From contig NC_091263.1 of NCBI RefSeq assembly GCF_042477335.2, positions 69,558,501 to 69,622,500 on the forward strand: a stretch of 64,000 bases of DNA, given 5' to 3'. Position numbers and translations under genes: made by a program. The stretch comes from Ovis canadensis (taxonomy: Eukaryota; Chordata; Mammalia; Artiodactyla; Bovidae). The notes beneath the pieces were generated by a model. It was given only the letters and a program-made list of their open reading frames with translations. It was not told the origin of the DNA and did not search any database. Positions 31,935 through 42,335 of this stretch are shown piece after piece (position 1 is the stretch's first letter; each line of letters starts with the position of its first letter).

Positions 31935-33155
31935 AAAAAGAGTGTCTGTGTGTGCTTGGTCGTGTCCGACTCTTTGCCACCCTTCAGGCTCCTCTGTCTA
32001 TGGAATTTTCTAGGCAAGAATACTGGAGTGGGTTGCCGTTTCCTACTCCAGGGGATCTTCCCCACCCAGGGATTGAACCCGTGTCTTTTTGTTTAATTAA
32101 TTTAATTGGAGGCTAATTACTTTACAATATCATGATGGTTTCTGCCATACATCGAGATGAATCAGCCATGGGTGGACATGTGTCCCACCATCCTGAACCC
32201 CTCTCCCACCTCCCTCCCCACCCCATCCCTCTGGGTTGTCCCAGAGCACCAGCTTTGAGTGCTCTGCTTCATGCATAGAATTTGCACTGGTCATTTTTTT
32301 TACGTATGGTAATATACATGTTTCAATGCTATTCTCTCATATCATCCCACCCTCGCCCTCTCCCACAGAGTCCAAAAGTCTGTTCTTTACACCTGTGTCT
32401 CTTTTGCTATCTTGCATGTAGGTCATCATTACTGTCTTTCTAAATTCCACATATACGCATTAATATACTGCATTGGTGTTTCTCTTTCTGACTTACTTCA
32501 CTCTGTATAATAGGCTCCAGTTTCATCCACCTAATTAGAACTGACTCAGATGTGTTGTTTTTTATAGCTGAGTAATATTCCATTGTGTATATGTACCACA
32601 AAATTGCTTATCCATTTGTCTGCCGATGGACATGTAAGTTGCTTCCATGTCCTGGGTATTGTAAACAGTGCTGCAATGAACATTGGGGTACATGTGTCTC
32701 TTTCAATTCTGGTTTCCTCAGTGTGTATGCCTAACAGTGGGATTGCTGGGTCATATGGCAGTTCTATTTCCAGTTTTTTAAGGAAACTCCAGACTTTTCT
32801 CCACAGTGGCTATACTAGTTTGCATTCCCACCAACAGTGTAAGAGGGTTCCCTTTACTTCACATCCTCTCCAGCGTTTATTGTTTGTAGACTTTTGCATA
32901 GCAGCCATTCTGACCTGTGTGAGATGGTACCTCATTGTGGTTTTGAGGTACCATTGGTGCATTTCTCAGATGAGTGATGTTAAGCATCTTTTCATGTGTT
33001 TGTTAGCTATGTGGATGTCTTATTCGGAGAAATGTCTGTTTAGTTCTTTGGCCCATTTTTTGATTGGGTCATTTATTTTTCTGTGAACCCATGTCTTTTG
33101 CATCTCCTGCACTGGCAGGTGGATTCTTTCCCACTAGTGCCACCTGGAAAGCCCC
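31935..33155 (-). mobile_element. Bov-tA SINE split by L1
   Basis: Left part 31,935-32,089 (Bov-A body) and right part 33,084-33,155 (tRNA half ending 'gccacctggaaagccc'). A perfect 14-base target duplication CAGGACACTTTAGG at 31921-31934 and 33156-33169 brackets the whole composite. Confidence 0.95.
32090..33083 (-). mobile_element. Ruminant L1 insertion, 5'-truncated, inside Bov-tA
   Basis: Minus strand: 'ggaggctaattactttacaa' 3' UTR at left, running into the ORF2 C-terminal region ('gttctttggcccattttttg' at right). Target duplication TGAACCCGTGTCTTTT (32074-32089) and TGAACCCATGTCTTTT (33084-33099), one mismatch. About 1 kb survives; ORF2 catalytic parts are missing. Confidence 0.95.
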
Positions 33156-33174
33156 CAGGACACTTTAGGTTGTA

Positions 33175-33540
33175 TGAAAAGAATCCCAATGCAGACTAGC
33201 TTATACTAAACATTGTTTAGGGGAGGAGGGCTTTTGGGGTCACATAAGAAAAAAAGTTCCAAGGGGACTTCAGGCATGGCTGGATCCAGGAGCTCAGATG
33301 ACATCATTAGGACTCATTATGACTGAGTTTCACTCTCACTATTCCTTGACTACATTTGCCTCTAGTTTGGCCTTGATTTTAGACAGGTACCCTTCATCAG
33401 CAAAAGTCTGGGATTCATTCATTCTGGGCCAGCTTTCATCACGTGCTCCTTCCTGAACTAATCACCCCTATGGGGATGATGAATTTATCCTGGTCGGCCA
33501 GGCTTGGGGCATTTGCCCATCTCTAGAGCCAGCAGTGAGT
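33175..33540. mobile_element. Old repeat, family not assigned
   Basis: 'caggcatggctggatccagg' 'agctcagatgacatcattag' then 'ctgaactaatcacccctatg' and 'cctggtcggccaggcttggg'. The same family appears at 43,500. Confidence 0.55.
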
Positions 33541-33649
33541 CCAGCTCCATGATATGACATGCATCATGGTATATGGACTGGCCCCAGGAGTGGCCCTCCT
33601 AGTGGACAGTTGGGAGTTCTTTGTGCAGGGCTGGTTGTTAGGGTTTCTC

Positions 33650-33957
33650 TTCATGACACCATCATTCCTTCCTGGATAATTGCAGCCACCTCCTGAATGC
33701 CTCTCGATTCCCACACCTCTCCCTCCGTCAAACTCACAGCACATACCAACACCAGATTAATCTTCCCAAGGCTTCCCAGTCACTCTGCTGCTCAAGAACC
33801 CTCTTTGGCTCCCCATTGCCATCAGGACAAGATCCTTGTGCCTCAGTCTGGTTCTCAAGGCCCCCCGTGATCCCCCCTTAGCTGTTCTTCTCATCCTTGT
33901 CTCCTCCCCTCTTCCACGCTGGAATAAGGGTCCAAGCCTTGAGTTAGTGCCACTGGT
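33650..33957 (+). mobile_element. L2 LINE fragment
   Basis: Forward L2: 'gattaatcttcccaaggctt', 'actctgctgctcaagaaccc', 'tttggctccccattgccatc' 'aggacaagatccttgtgcct'. Confidence 0.75.
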
Positions 33958-34398
33958 CACTAGTCGTATAACCTTGAAAGTGAAACAACATTGAAGAAGA
34001 ACAAAGTTGGGGGACAGGCACTACTTGACTTTAAGACTTGCTATAAAGTTGAGTGATCAAGACAGTGTGCTAATAATGAAAGAACAGACAAATAGATCAA
34101 TGGAACACAATGGAGAGCCCAGAAATAGATCCAGATGAATACAATCAACTGATCCTTGATAAATGAGCGAAGGCATCGAAATGGAGCAATGATAGCCTCT
34201 TCAGCCAATGGTTCTGCAACAACTATACGTCCACGCACAGAAAAAGGAATCCAGACACAGACCTGACACCCTTCACAAAAACTAACTTACAATGGGTCAT
34301 AGATCCTAAATTCACATACATATAAAAGGCAAAATGAGAAAACTCCTTGAAGATAATATAGGGTAAAATTTATACAACTTTGGGTGTGGTGATGACTT

Positions 34399-34692
34399 GT
34401 TATTGTTGTAGTTCAATTGCTCAGTCACGTCTGACTCTTTGCGACTCCATGGACTGCAGCACGCCAGGCTTCTCTCTCTTTCACCATCTCCCAGAGCTTG
34501 CTCAAACTCATGCCCTTTGAGTTGGTGATGCCATCCAGCCACCTCGTCTTCTGTCATCACCTTCTCCTCCTGCCTTCCATCTTTCCCAGCATCAGGGTCT
34601 TTTCTAATAAGGCTCTTGACATCAGGTAGCCAAAGTATTGGAGCTCAAGCTTCAGTATCAGTCCTTCCAATGAATATTCAAGGTTGATTTCC
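34399..34692 (-). mobile_element. BovB LINE 3' end inside L1
   Basis: 5'-truncated BovB. The L1 words TTTGGGTGTGGTGATGACTT (34379-34398) and TTTGGGTACGATGATGACTT (34693-34712) are the target-site duplication, 20 bases with three mismatches. Confidence 0.95.
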
Positions 34693-35165
34693 TTTGGGTA
34701 CGATGATGACTTTTTAAATAACACCAAAGGAACAGTCCATGAAGGAAATAATTGATTAGACTGAACTCCATTAAAATTAAAAACTTCCACTCTGCAGAAG
34801 ACGATATCAAAAGAATGAGAAGGCAAGTCATAGACTGGGAAAAATATTTGCAAAAGACATATCCAAAATGCGCAAAGAACTCTTAAAACTCAGCAATAAG
34901 AAAAAAACTACCCAATTTAAAAATCATAAGATCTTAACAGACATCTCACTGAAGAAGATATGCAGATAGTAAATAAGCATACGAAAAGATGCCCCACATC
35001 ATATATCATCAGGGAAATGCAAATTGAAATGACAGTGAGCTACCTATTAGATTGGCTAAAATCTGGAACACTGACAGCATCAAATGCTGGTGGGGATTTA
35101 GAGCACAGGGGGTTCTCATTTATCGCTGGTGGGAATGCAAAATGGTGCAGTCACTGTGGAAGACA

Positions 35166-35441
35166 TGCTGCTGCTGCTGCTGCTGCTAAGTCGCTTCAGT
35201 CGTGTCCAACTCTGTGCGACCCCATAGACAGAAGCCCACCAGGCTCCCCTGTCCCTGGGATTCTCCAGGCAAGAACACTGGAGTGGGTTGCCATGTCCTT
35301 CTCCAAGGCATGAAAGTGAAAAGTGAAGTCGCTCAGTCGTGTCCGACTCCTGGCGACCCCATGGACTGCAGCCTACCAGGCTCCTCCGTCCATGGGATTT
35401 TCCAGGCAAGAGTACTGGAGTGGGCTGCCATTGCCTTCTCC
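35166..35441 (-). mobile_element. Bov-A2 dimer SINE inside L1
   Basis: Two Bov-A monomers in tandem (each with 'gattctccaggcaagaacac' type core), joined by 'gaaagtgaaaagtgaagtcg', with a (CTG)n tail at left. The L1 sequence joins again as GAAGAC/GTTTTG, and AGAC is repeated on both sides. Confidence 0.93.
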
Positions 35442-35905
35442 AGACGTTTTGCTGGCTTCTTACAAAGCTAAACATATTCTGGCAATGCTATGCAGCAATA
35501 CCACTCATTGTTATTTACCCGAAGGAGTTGAAACTTACGTCCATAAACTCGCATAGATATTTATAGCAGCTTTATTCATAACTGCCAGAACTTGGAAGCA
35601 GCCAAGATGTCCATTCAGTAGGTGAATGGAAACATAAATTGAGGTACATCCAGACAATGGAAAGCTCTTCAGCACTGAAAGGAAATGAGCTATCAAGCCG
35701 TGAAAAGACATATTAAATGCATATTATTACTAAGTGAAAGAAGACAGTCTGAAAGGCTACACATTGCACGGTTCCGACTCTACGACATTGCGGAAAAGGC
35801 AAAATTATGGAGACGGTGAACGGATCAGTGGTTGCTTGGGAATGAGGGGTGGGGAACGGAGATGAATAGGTAGAGCACTGAGGATGTTTAGGGCAGTGGA
35901 TACTA

Positions 35906-35970
35906 TTGGGTTGGCCAAAAAGTTCGTTGATATAACAGAAAACCTGAATGACCTTTCTGGCCAACCCAGT
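35906..35970. mobile_element. Mariner-type MITE
   Basis: Left end TTGGGTTGGCCAAAAAGTTC and right end TTTCTGGCCAACCCAG are inverted repeats of the bovine mariner. TA lies at both outer edges. Only 65 bases long, so internally deleted. Confidence 0.85.
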
Positions 35971-36205
35971 GTAATAACGGTACATGTTTGTGCAAACCCA
36001 CAGAATGTACAAAGCCAAGACGGAACCGAAAGGTAAACTGTGGGCTTAGGGTGCTAACCTTGTGTCCTGCAAGTTCATCAGTTGTAACAAGTGGACCACT
36101 TTGCAGGAGGTGTTGATACTGAGGGAAGCTTTGCTTGCGTCAGGGCAGGAGGTGTGGGGGAAACCTCTGTACCTTCCTCTTAATTTTGCAGGAGCCAAAG
36201 CATCT

Positions 36206-36488
36206 CTCTTTTTTAAAAGAGTCTTTATTTATTTTTGGCTGTGCTGGGGCCTCACTGCAGTGCGTGGGGCCGTCAGTGGGGTGGCCTCTCTTGTTGCAGA
36301 ACACAAGCTCTAGGCGTGTGGGCTCACTAGCTGCAGCTCCCGGGGGCTCTAGAGCACAGACTCAGTAGTTGTGGCACGCGAGCTTGGTTGCCCCACCGCA
36401 CGTAGAATATTCCCAGACCAGGGATCCAACTCATGTCTCCTGCATTGACAGGTGGATTCTTAACCGCTGGACCACCAAGAAAGTCCCC
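36206..36488 (-). mobile_element. CHR-type SINE
   Basis: 'ttatttttggctgtgctggg', 'cacagactcagtagttgtgg', 'gaccagggatccaactcatg' and 'gctggaccaccaagaaagtc'. Confidence 0.9.
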
Positions 36489-36530
36489 CAAAACTTCTCT
36501 TCTAAAAAAAGCTTGTTGTTTTTTTAAAAT

Positions 36531-36702
36531 GTTTATTTTTCTTTATTTATTTGGCTGTGCCTCACGGCATGTGGGATCTTTAGTTGAAACATGTGAACAC
36601 TTTGTTGCAGCACAAGGGATCTAGTTTCCCAACCAGGGATGGAACTAGAGCCCCCTGCGCTGGGAGCACAGAGCCTTAGCCGCTGGACCACCAGGGAAGT
36701 CC
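36531..36702 (-). mobile_element. CHR-type SINE, second copy
   Basis: 'tttatttggctgtgcctcac' to 'accaccagggaagtcc'. Target duplication TGTTGTTTTTTTAAAA (36515-36530) and a version one T shorter at 36703-36717. Separate insertion from the neighbour. Confidence 0.9.
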
Positions 36703-36717
36703 TGTTGTTTTTTAAAA

Positions 36718-36990
36718 AATAAGCAAGCGATAGAATGACAACTAGAGTACGACGCTATTTTTATAATGTAAACGACACCCACCAAAAACATATTTACTAG
36801 GTGTATATAGATATATGCAAAAGGAAAGAAAGAAAGCTCGGAGAGGACACACAGCAAACTCTTCCTGTCTGCTAAGGGGAGGAGTAAGTGAGGATTGCAT
36901 TTGGAAGATCGAAAGGAACATCTGTCTTAAGTACTGTGATAGGTTTACAAGGAGTAAATACCAGAAATACTCCGGTAATTAAGGGTGATT
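36718..36990. other. AT-rich sequence, likely old repeat
   Basis: Resembles decayed LINE sequence ('gatagaatgacaactagagt', 'tgatttttaaagag'), not assignable. Confidence 0.3.
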
Positions 36991-37125
36991 TTTAAAGAGA
37001 AAAAATGAAGGAAAACAAAATAAGGAAAGAAGAGAGGGAGGGAGAGAAAAGGCTGGTAAAAAGAGAAGACAGAGAGTCAGAGAGAAAGGGATGGGGTGGA
37101 AGGCAGAGGGGAACAGAAAGGGGCA
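36991..37125. repeat. GA-rich low-complexity tract
   Basis: Nearly all purines on the + strand for about 130 bases, in irregular GGGAG and GAAAG words. The opposite-strand frame is an artefact. Confidence 0.85.
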
Positions 37126-37429
37126 GGACTCCCCAGGGCCCATCTTCTCCCACCTGTGAAGATGCCCCCAGCCCACGTCAGCTGGGGCAGGCAAGCTGCA
37201 GCCCCAGGGCCTTGCAGTGTTGTCTCCCATTAAGATGTCAGCTCTCTGCTGGCTCCTGCCCGCCCCTGGCCCCGGCCTCCAGTGGAAGCTTTCTTTATTC
37301 CCCTTATCAGTGAGAACCAGCAGGGCCCACATCCCTGGACCCACGCCTGGCCCACTGATTGCAAATTGTTTCTGAAGGAGCATTTTGCAATGGGCTTTCC
37401 CTCTCCAGGGACTATTCTAGGAATGTCAA
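37126..37429. other. Unique sequence
   Basis: No repeat or gene recognised. Confidence 0.4.
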
Positions 37430-37540
37430 CAGCTTCTGTTCGGAATAAAAATGCTGAATCCGTCGCTCTCATAAATAACGATAGTGTGATTAGCTGCCAT
37501 TCTGATGGCAGACAATGAAGGCAGAGCAGGCGTTTGCTGC
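37430..37540. promoter_or_regulatory. Candidate conserved non-coding element
   Basis: Unique block 'cggaataaaaatgctgaatc', 'ctctcataaataacgatagt', 'gtgattagctgccattctga'. AT-rich with retained CpGs and homeodomain-like sites. Confidence 0.3.
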
Positions 37541-37559
37541 TTCTGGATTTCCGAAGATA

Positions 37560-37745
37560 GAGACAGATGGCTGGGTGCCAGTGCTTTCATGGGCATCCAC
37601 TCCATGCCAGGGTTTGAGCGCCGTGAACTCCTCCGGCCCTCTCAGCAGACTCTCCTGGGTCATCACGGCTGTGCCTTGTAACAGAGAAAGAAACTGTGGC
37701 CCGGAGATGTCACTGAGCCCGGGTTGATTGTCAGATGCCCACAGG
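37560..37745 (-). mobile_element. MIR SINE, diverged
   Basis: 'gcatccactccatgccaggg' and 'aacagagaaagaaactgtgg' look like a reverse MIR. Confidence 0.5.
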
Positions 37746-37968
37746 TGAGACTGACACTCAGCTCCATCCTGAGAGTGACTGATTCCCATGCTTGCCAACA
37801 GGCAGGGTTTTCACTTCCAGGAGTGCTCAGGGGAGAAAAAGCCAGGATTTTCAGAACTCTGAGCCCTACTCACGCCTGGTCTGTCCCAGGGACCAGCAGG
37901 CAGGTCCTTAAGAATCTGCCACTTGAGTGAGACAAGAGCCTGTTGTCTTCATGTGTGCAGTTCTCTTC

Positions 37969-38180
37969 GGGCTTCCCAGGTGGCGCTAGTGGGAAAGAAT
38001 CTGCCTGTAGTGCAGAAGATGTGTGTTTGATCCCTGGGTCCTCGGAAAGATCCCCTGGAGGAGGGCATGGCAACCCACTCCAACGTTCTTACCTGGAGAA
38101 TTCCATGGGCAGAGGAGCCTGACGGGCTATAGTCCATGGAGCCACGAAGAGTTGGACACGACTGGGCAACTGAGCACGCA
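37969..38180 (+). mobile_element. Bov-tA SINE
   Basis: Complete copy, 'gggcttcccaggtggcgcta' to 'ggacacgactgggcaactga'. Confidence 0.95.
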
Positions 38181-38189
38181 TATATTTCT

Positions 38190-38870
38190 CTCTTCATCAG
38201 ATATTTATCGAGCATTTCCTGTGTGCCGAGCACTGGGCTGTGTACCCATCCCTGACCTCGCAGAGCTTACAGACGAGCTGGAGAGAGAGAGGATGAAACC
38301 AGTAGTTAAGCAACCCAGTGCGTGCATGTCTATGATGGGGAAATACGCAGAGTGGATCCAACCGGGGAACTCAACCGGGCCAGGGGGCAGGACTCATGCT
38401 GCTGGCATCCGAGCAGGAGCGAGCATGGTACAGGTGAGTCCATGAGAGAAGAGGGTAAGGGAACGTGCTCTTGGCAGAGGCAACAGCCATGGGTAAAGGC
38501 CCCGAGATGGGCACCTCTTGATGAGTGCTGAAGGTAGTCTCACAAGGCTGCATGTCCACAAGCAGCGTGGAAGGAACCCAGAGGCCCCGGTTCTCTGCCC
38601 TGGGAGCAGATATTAATGAAGTCTCAGTGGGTATTGAGCCGATATTGTGTGCAAGGCTCCTAGAGGGCAATCCCTACTCCCACCGAAGGGAGAGTGGTGA
38701 GTACCTGAAGGGAGGCAGGAACAAGATCTCTGTGGGAACTGGAGCAGAAGGAACCCTACGCAGTTGGGTGAAAGTCAGACAAGATTCTTGGAGGTGGTGG
38801 CCTTTGAGACTGCCTTCAACCCTCAAGTAGAGTCTTCTGAGTCAGGTGGCGAAGAGCTTGCAAATGGCAC
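38190..38870 (-). mobile_element. L2 LINE
   Basis: 'gatatttatcgagcatttcc' 'tgtgtgccgagcactgggct', 'ctgacctcgcagagcttaca' and 'ggcaacagccatgggtaaag' place it as reverse L2. Confidence 0.75.
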
Positions 38871-38879
38871 CTGAATAAT

Positions 38880-38943
38880 TGGAGCATTCCCCATACACCA
38901 GAACAGGAGCTAGCTTCCTCCCACCAATATTGTCAGGTAAAAG
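38880..38943 (-). mobile_element. MIR SINE, left edge
   Basis: Tentative left part of the MIR that continues at 39,334 across a CHR insertion. Confidence 0.35.
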
Positions 38944-38960
38944 CTATAGCTATTGTTATT

Positions 38961-39316
38961 TTTTTTTTTTTAATATGTCTTTCTTTATTTGGCTGCACCA
39001 GGTCTTGGCTTTCCCAGGTGGTGCTGGTGGTAAAGAGCCCACCCGCCAATGCAAGTAGACGTAAGAGGTGTGGTTAGATCCCTGGATCAGGAAGATCCCC
39101 TGGAGGGGAGAATGGCAACCCACTCCAGTATTCTTGCCTGGAGAATCCCACGGACAGAGGGGCCTGGTGGGCTACAGTCCTCGGGGCCATACAGAGCCAG
39201 ACACAACTGAGCGACTCAGCACGCCCGCACCAGCTCTTAGTTCCCACACCAGGGATGGAACCCGGGCCCCTGCATTGGGAGTGTGGGTCTAACCCACTGG
39301 ACCAACGGGGAAGTCC
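38961..39316 (-). mobile_element. CHR-type SINE, split by Bov-tA
   Basis: Left part 'ctttatttggctgcaccagg', right part 'caccagggatggaacccggg' to 'ggaccaacggggaagtccc'. Target duplication CTATAGCTATTGTTATT (38944-38960) and CTATAACTATTGTTATT (39317-39333), one mismatch. Confidence 0.92.
39009..39227 (+). mobile_element. Bov-tA SINE inside CHR
   Basis: Complete plus-strand copy. Target duplication CACCAGGTCTTGG (38996-39008) and CACCAGCTCTTAG (39228-39240), two mismatches. Confidence 0.93.
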
Positions 39317-39333
39317 CTATAACTATTGTTATT

Positions 39334-39420
39334 ATTCCCATTCTGTAGATGAGGAAACTGAAGCCCAGGAACATGAGGTCATTTTCCAAGGTCTGTCTAG
39401 CTCCGCAGACTGCACGTAAC
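39334..39420 (-). mobile_element. MIR SINE, right part
   Basis: 'ccattctgtagatgaggaaa' 'ctgaagcccaggaacatgag' is reverse MIR; host of the CHR insertion. Confidence 0.75.
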
Positions 39421-39653
39421 CCACAGACTGGACACTGTGAAGAAATGTTATCGGGCCGTGTCCTTGGGACAGGCTCTGTCTACACCGAGCACAGCCTGCT
39501 CTTTACCTTTGAGGGATGTCTGTTCAGAAGCAGCAGTCTGTCAGAGTGTTTCTGTGTTGAGTTCAGCATGGTGAGACATGAATAAATATTTCAATGTTCA
39601 GCGAAAAGGACCTGCCCCAGCGTGATTCAAGGGCAGGGTAACAAAATGATCTT

Positions 39654-40395
39654 CAGTTCAGTTCAGTTGCTCAGTCGTGTCCAACTCTTTGAGACCCCAT
39701 GGACTGCAGCACACCAGGCTTCCCTGTCCATCACCAACTCCTGGAGCTTGCTCAGACTCCTGTCCATCAAGTTGGTGATGCCATCCAGTCATCCCATCCT
39801 CTGTCGTCCCCTTCTCCTCCTGCTTTCAACTTTCCCAGAATCAGGGTCTTTTCCAATAAGTCAGTTCTTAGGATCAGGTGGCTAAAGTGTTGGAGCTTCA
39901 GCATTAGTTCTTCCAATGAATATTCAGGATTGATTTCTTTTAAGATTGACGTGTATGATCTTCTTGCAGTCTAAGGGACTCTCAAGAGTCTTTTCCAACA
40001 CCACAGTTCAAAAGCATCAGTTCTTCAGTGCTCAGTCTTCTTTATGGTCCAACTCTCTCATCCATACACGACTACTGGAAAAACCGTAGTGTTTACTAGA
40101 CGGACCTTTGTCGGTAATATCTCTGCTTTTTAATATGCTGTCTAGGCATGTCACAGCTTTTCTTCCAAGGAGCAAGCATCTTTTAATTTCATGGCTGCAG
40201 TCACCATCCACAGTGATACTGGAGCTGAAGAAAATAAATTCTGTCACTGTTTCCATTTCTTTCCCTATCTATTTTCCATGAAGTGATGGGACTGGATGCT
40301 GTGATCTTAGTTTTTTTGAATGTTGAGTTTTAAGCCAGCTTTTTCATTCTCCTCCTTCACTTTCATCAGGAGGCTCTTTGGTTCCTTTAGGACCA
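39654..40395 (-). mobile_element. BovB LINE, longest copy here
   Basis: 742 bases of BovB 3' half, reaching further 5' than the others ('ttagtttttttgaatgttga', 'catcaggaggctctttggtt'). Target duplication TAACAAAATGATCTT (39639-39653) and TAACAAAATTATCTT (40396-40410), one mismatch. Frame broken by small indels. Confidence 0.96.
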
Positions 40396-40410
40396 TAACA
40401 AAATTATCTT

Positions 40411-40775
40411 ACCTCCCATTATGTCCCGCGAGGTTTATTGTGGTTTATCAAGTGGTAATACATTAATGTGATGGCTCTTTTGCTAATGGAGGAATTCTTT
40501 GCATGGAGGGGGGTGTGGTTAAGATGATAGCACCATTTCTGAAAACAAAACACAAAGCCTTGTTTCTCTTCGGGAGATGTTTTCTTAGGTCAAAGAGAGG
40601 CTTCTCGGTCTTACTAGAGCCTCAGAGAAGCTGGTGGAGGGAATTCTGTTGTCCGGAGAGACAGAGTGTGTTCTGAGCAGCTGAAGGCATCAGGGCGGAG
40701 GCCCGGGTGAGGCGTGGGGAACAGACTCAGGCATGGCCTTTCCTCCTGAGCCCCTCACCCCTGGTGGCGGGTTGT
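40411..40775. other. Unique sequence
   Basis: No repeat or gene recognised. Confidence 0.4.
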
Positions 40776-40964
40776 TACTGTTGTTGGGTCACTCATGGAC
40801 TGCAGCCCACCAAGATCCTCTGTCCATGGGATTTCCCAGGCAAGAATACTGGGGTGGGTAGCCATTTCCTTCTCCAGGGGATCCTCCTGAGCCAAGGATC
40901 AAAACTGCGTCATCTCCTGCATTGGCAGGTGGGTTCTTTACCCCTGCGCCCCCAGGGAAGCCCA
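40776..40964 (-). mobile_element. Bov-tA SINE
   Basis: Minus-strand copy with a shortened 3' tail: the usual 'tcagtcgtgtccgactctt' block is mostly missing. tRNA part ends 'cccccagggaagccc'. Confidence 0.92.
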
Positions 40965-40984
40965 AGGAATGGCAGAAGGGAGGT

Positions 40985-41110
40985 GCCATCTCTTTAATTT
41001 ACAGGTGAGGAAACTGGGGCTCAGAGGGGGAAAGGGATTTGCCAAAGCAGGCACAGAGGGCTGGTGATAGATTTGAGTATCCTGACCCCCCAAATCAGGT
41101 CTCTACCCAC
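40985..41110 (-). mobile_element. MIR SINE
   Basis: 'aatttacaggtgaggaaact' 'ggggctcagagggg' and 'gatttgccaaagcaggcaca'. Confidence 0.75.
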
Positions 41111-41194
41111 AGCATCACCCGTGGCCTGACAAGGGGTTGACTGGGGTGACAGGAAAGCCCTGGCGGCAAGATTAATGAACTTAATGGCACAGCG

Positions 41195-41406
41195 TGCTAG
41201 CTTTGGAGGCTTGAATGGGGACCCCAGCTCTGTTCTACTCGGTGACTTTGGGCCACTAACTCTCTGAGCCTCTGCTCCCCCAGTTGTCAGTGGTGAGCAC
41301 AGAACAGTGCTCCAAAATACAGCTAGAGGTGATCACCTTCCTGGCTCTGGTACCAGGTAGCCCAATGCTCACAGGCAAGGTACTTCTTCTCTCGGGACCT
41401 CAATTT
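41195..41406 (+). mobile_element. MIR SINE, left part
   Basis: Forward MIR: 'cactaactctctgagcctct'. Its end 'gggacctcaatttt' joins the piece at 41,830 once BovB is removed. Confidence 0.6.
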
Positions 41407-41819
41407 TGCTGTTGTTGTCTAGTCGCTAAGTCATGTCCGACTCTTGGTGACCCCAAGATCCTCCACTATCTCCTGGAGTTTGCTCAAACTCATGCCCATG
41501 GAGCCGGTGATGCCATCCAACCATCTCATCCTCTGTAGTGCCCTTCTCCTCCTCTCTTCAGTCTTTCCCGGCATCAGGGTCTTTTCCAATGAGTTGGCTC
41601 TTTGCATCAGGCGGCCAAAGTGTTGGAGCTTCCGCATCAGTCCCTGAATATTCAGGGTTGATTTCCTTTAGGGTTGATCTCCATGCAGTCCAAGGGACTC
41701 TCAAGAGTCTTCCCCAGCACACAATTCAAAAGCATCGGGTTTTGGTGCTTGGCATCTTTATGGTTCAACTCTCACACCTGGACATGACTACTGGAAAAAG
41801 CACAGCTTTGACCATACAA
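41407..41819 (-). mobile_element. BovB LINE 3' end
   Basis: 'gctgttgttgtctagtcgct' tail to 'acatgactactggaaaaagc'. Target duplication ACCTCAATTT at 41397-41406 and 41820-41829. Confidence 0.95.
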
Positions 41820-41829
41820 ACCTCAATTT

Positions 41830-41905
41830 GCCCATTTCTAAAATAAAAGGATTTGACTAGGTAGTATCTCAAGGCCATCTCCAGTCTGATGCCTTGTAAG
41901 TCTAT
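41830..41905 (+). mobile_element. MIR SINE, right part
   Basis: 'gcccatttctaaaataaaag' 'gatttgactaggtagtatct' continues the forward MIR. Confidence 0.65.
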
Positions 41906-42044
41906 GACTCAGAGAACCACCCTGAGTCAAGGGAAGGGAGGGGACTACCGCAACAATATTAGCAATAATCGTCTTAGCCGTGTATTGAATGTCCACTGTT
42001 AGGCGCTGGTTCTCCCTTCCTGCCAGGTCTACAGTATCACAACA

Positions 42045-42335
42045 GCCACCTCCCGGCCTCCCGGCTTCCAGTCCTCTCTTTAATCCACCATGCATACCTG
42101 GCCTGTCTCAGCCATCTTCAACCCTACTTTGCTCTGCTTTAGCGCGTTCAATGGCTCCGCAGAGCCACCCCCGGCCAAGGTGAGGTCCAGTTCCTCCACA
42201 TGATGGTGAAGCCTTCCGTGCTCAGGCCCTGCCCTCTCTAATGGAATTTCGTACCAGCTGTGTTGTCTCTTCGTCCAGTCCTCCCCCATGTCTCGCCTCA
42301 GAGGTGCTCAATGAACATTCGTTGACTGAATGAAC
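42045..42335 (+). mobile_element. L2 LINE 3' end
   Basis: 'gcgttcaatggctccgcaga' and the terminal 'gaggtgctcaatgaacattc' 'gttgactgaatgaac' identify the L2 3' end. Confidence 0.75.

Larger units (their letters stand above)
33960..36205 (+). mobile_element. Old L1 (ORF2 3' half and 3' UTR) with three insertions
   Basis: Plus strand L1 ORF2 remnants: 'aatagatcaatggaacacaa', 'actgatccttgataaatgag', 'atatgcagatagtaaataag', 'ggtgggaatgcaaaatggtg', 'atttatagcagctttattca', then 3' UTR 'gttcatcagttgtaacaagt'. Riddled with stops. Interrupted by BovB (34,399-34,692), Bov-A2 (35,166-35,441) and a mariner MITE (35,906-35,970). Confidence 0.93.

Noticed and set aside
31921..33169. Endogenous retrovirus
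   Set aside because: No LTR pair, gag/pol/env order or primer-binding site; the interior is L1 3' UTR and ORF2.
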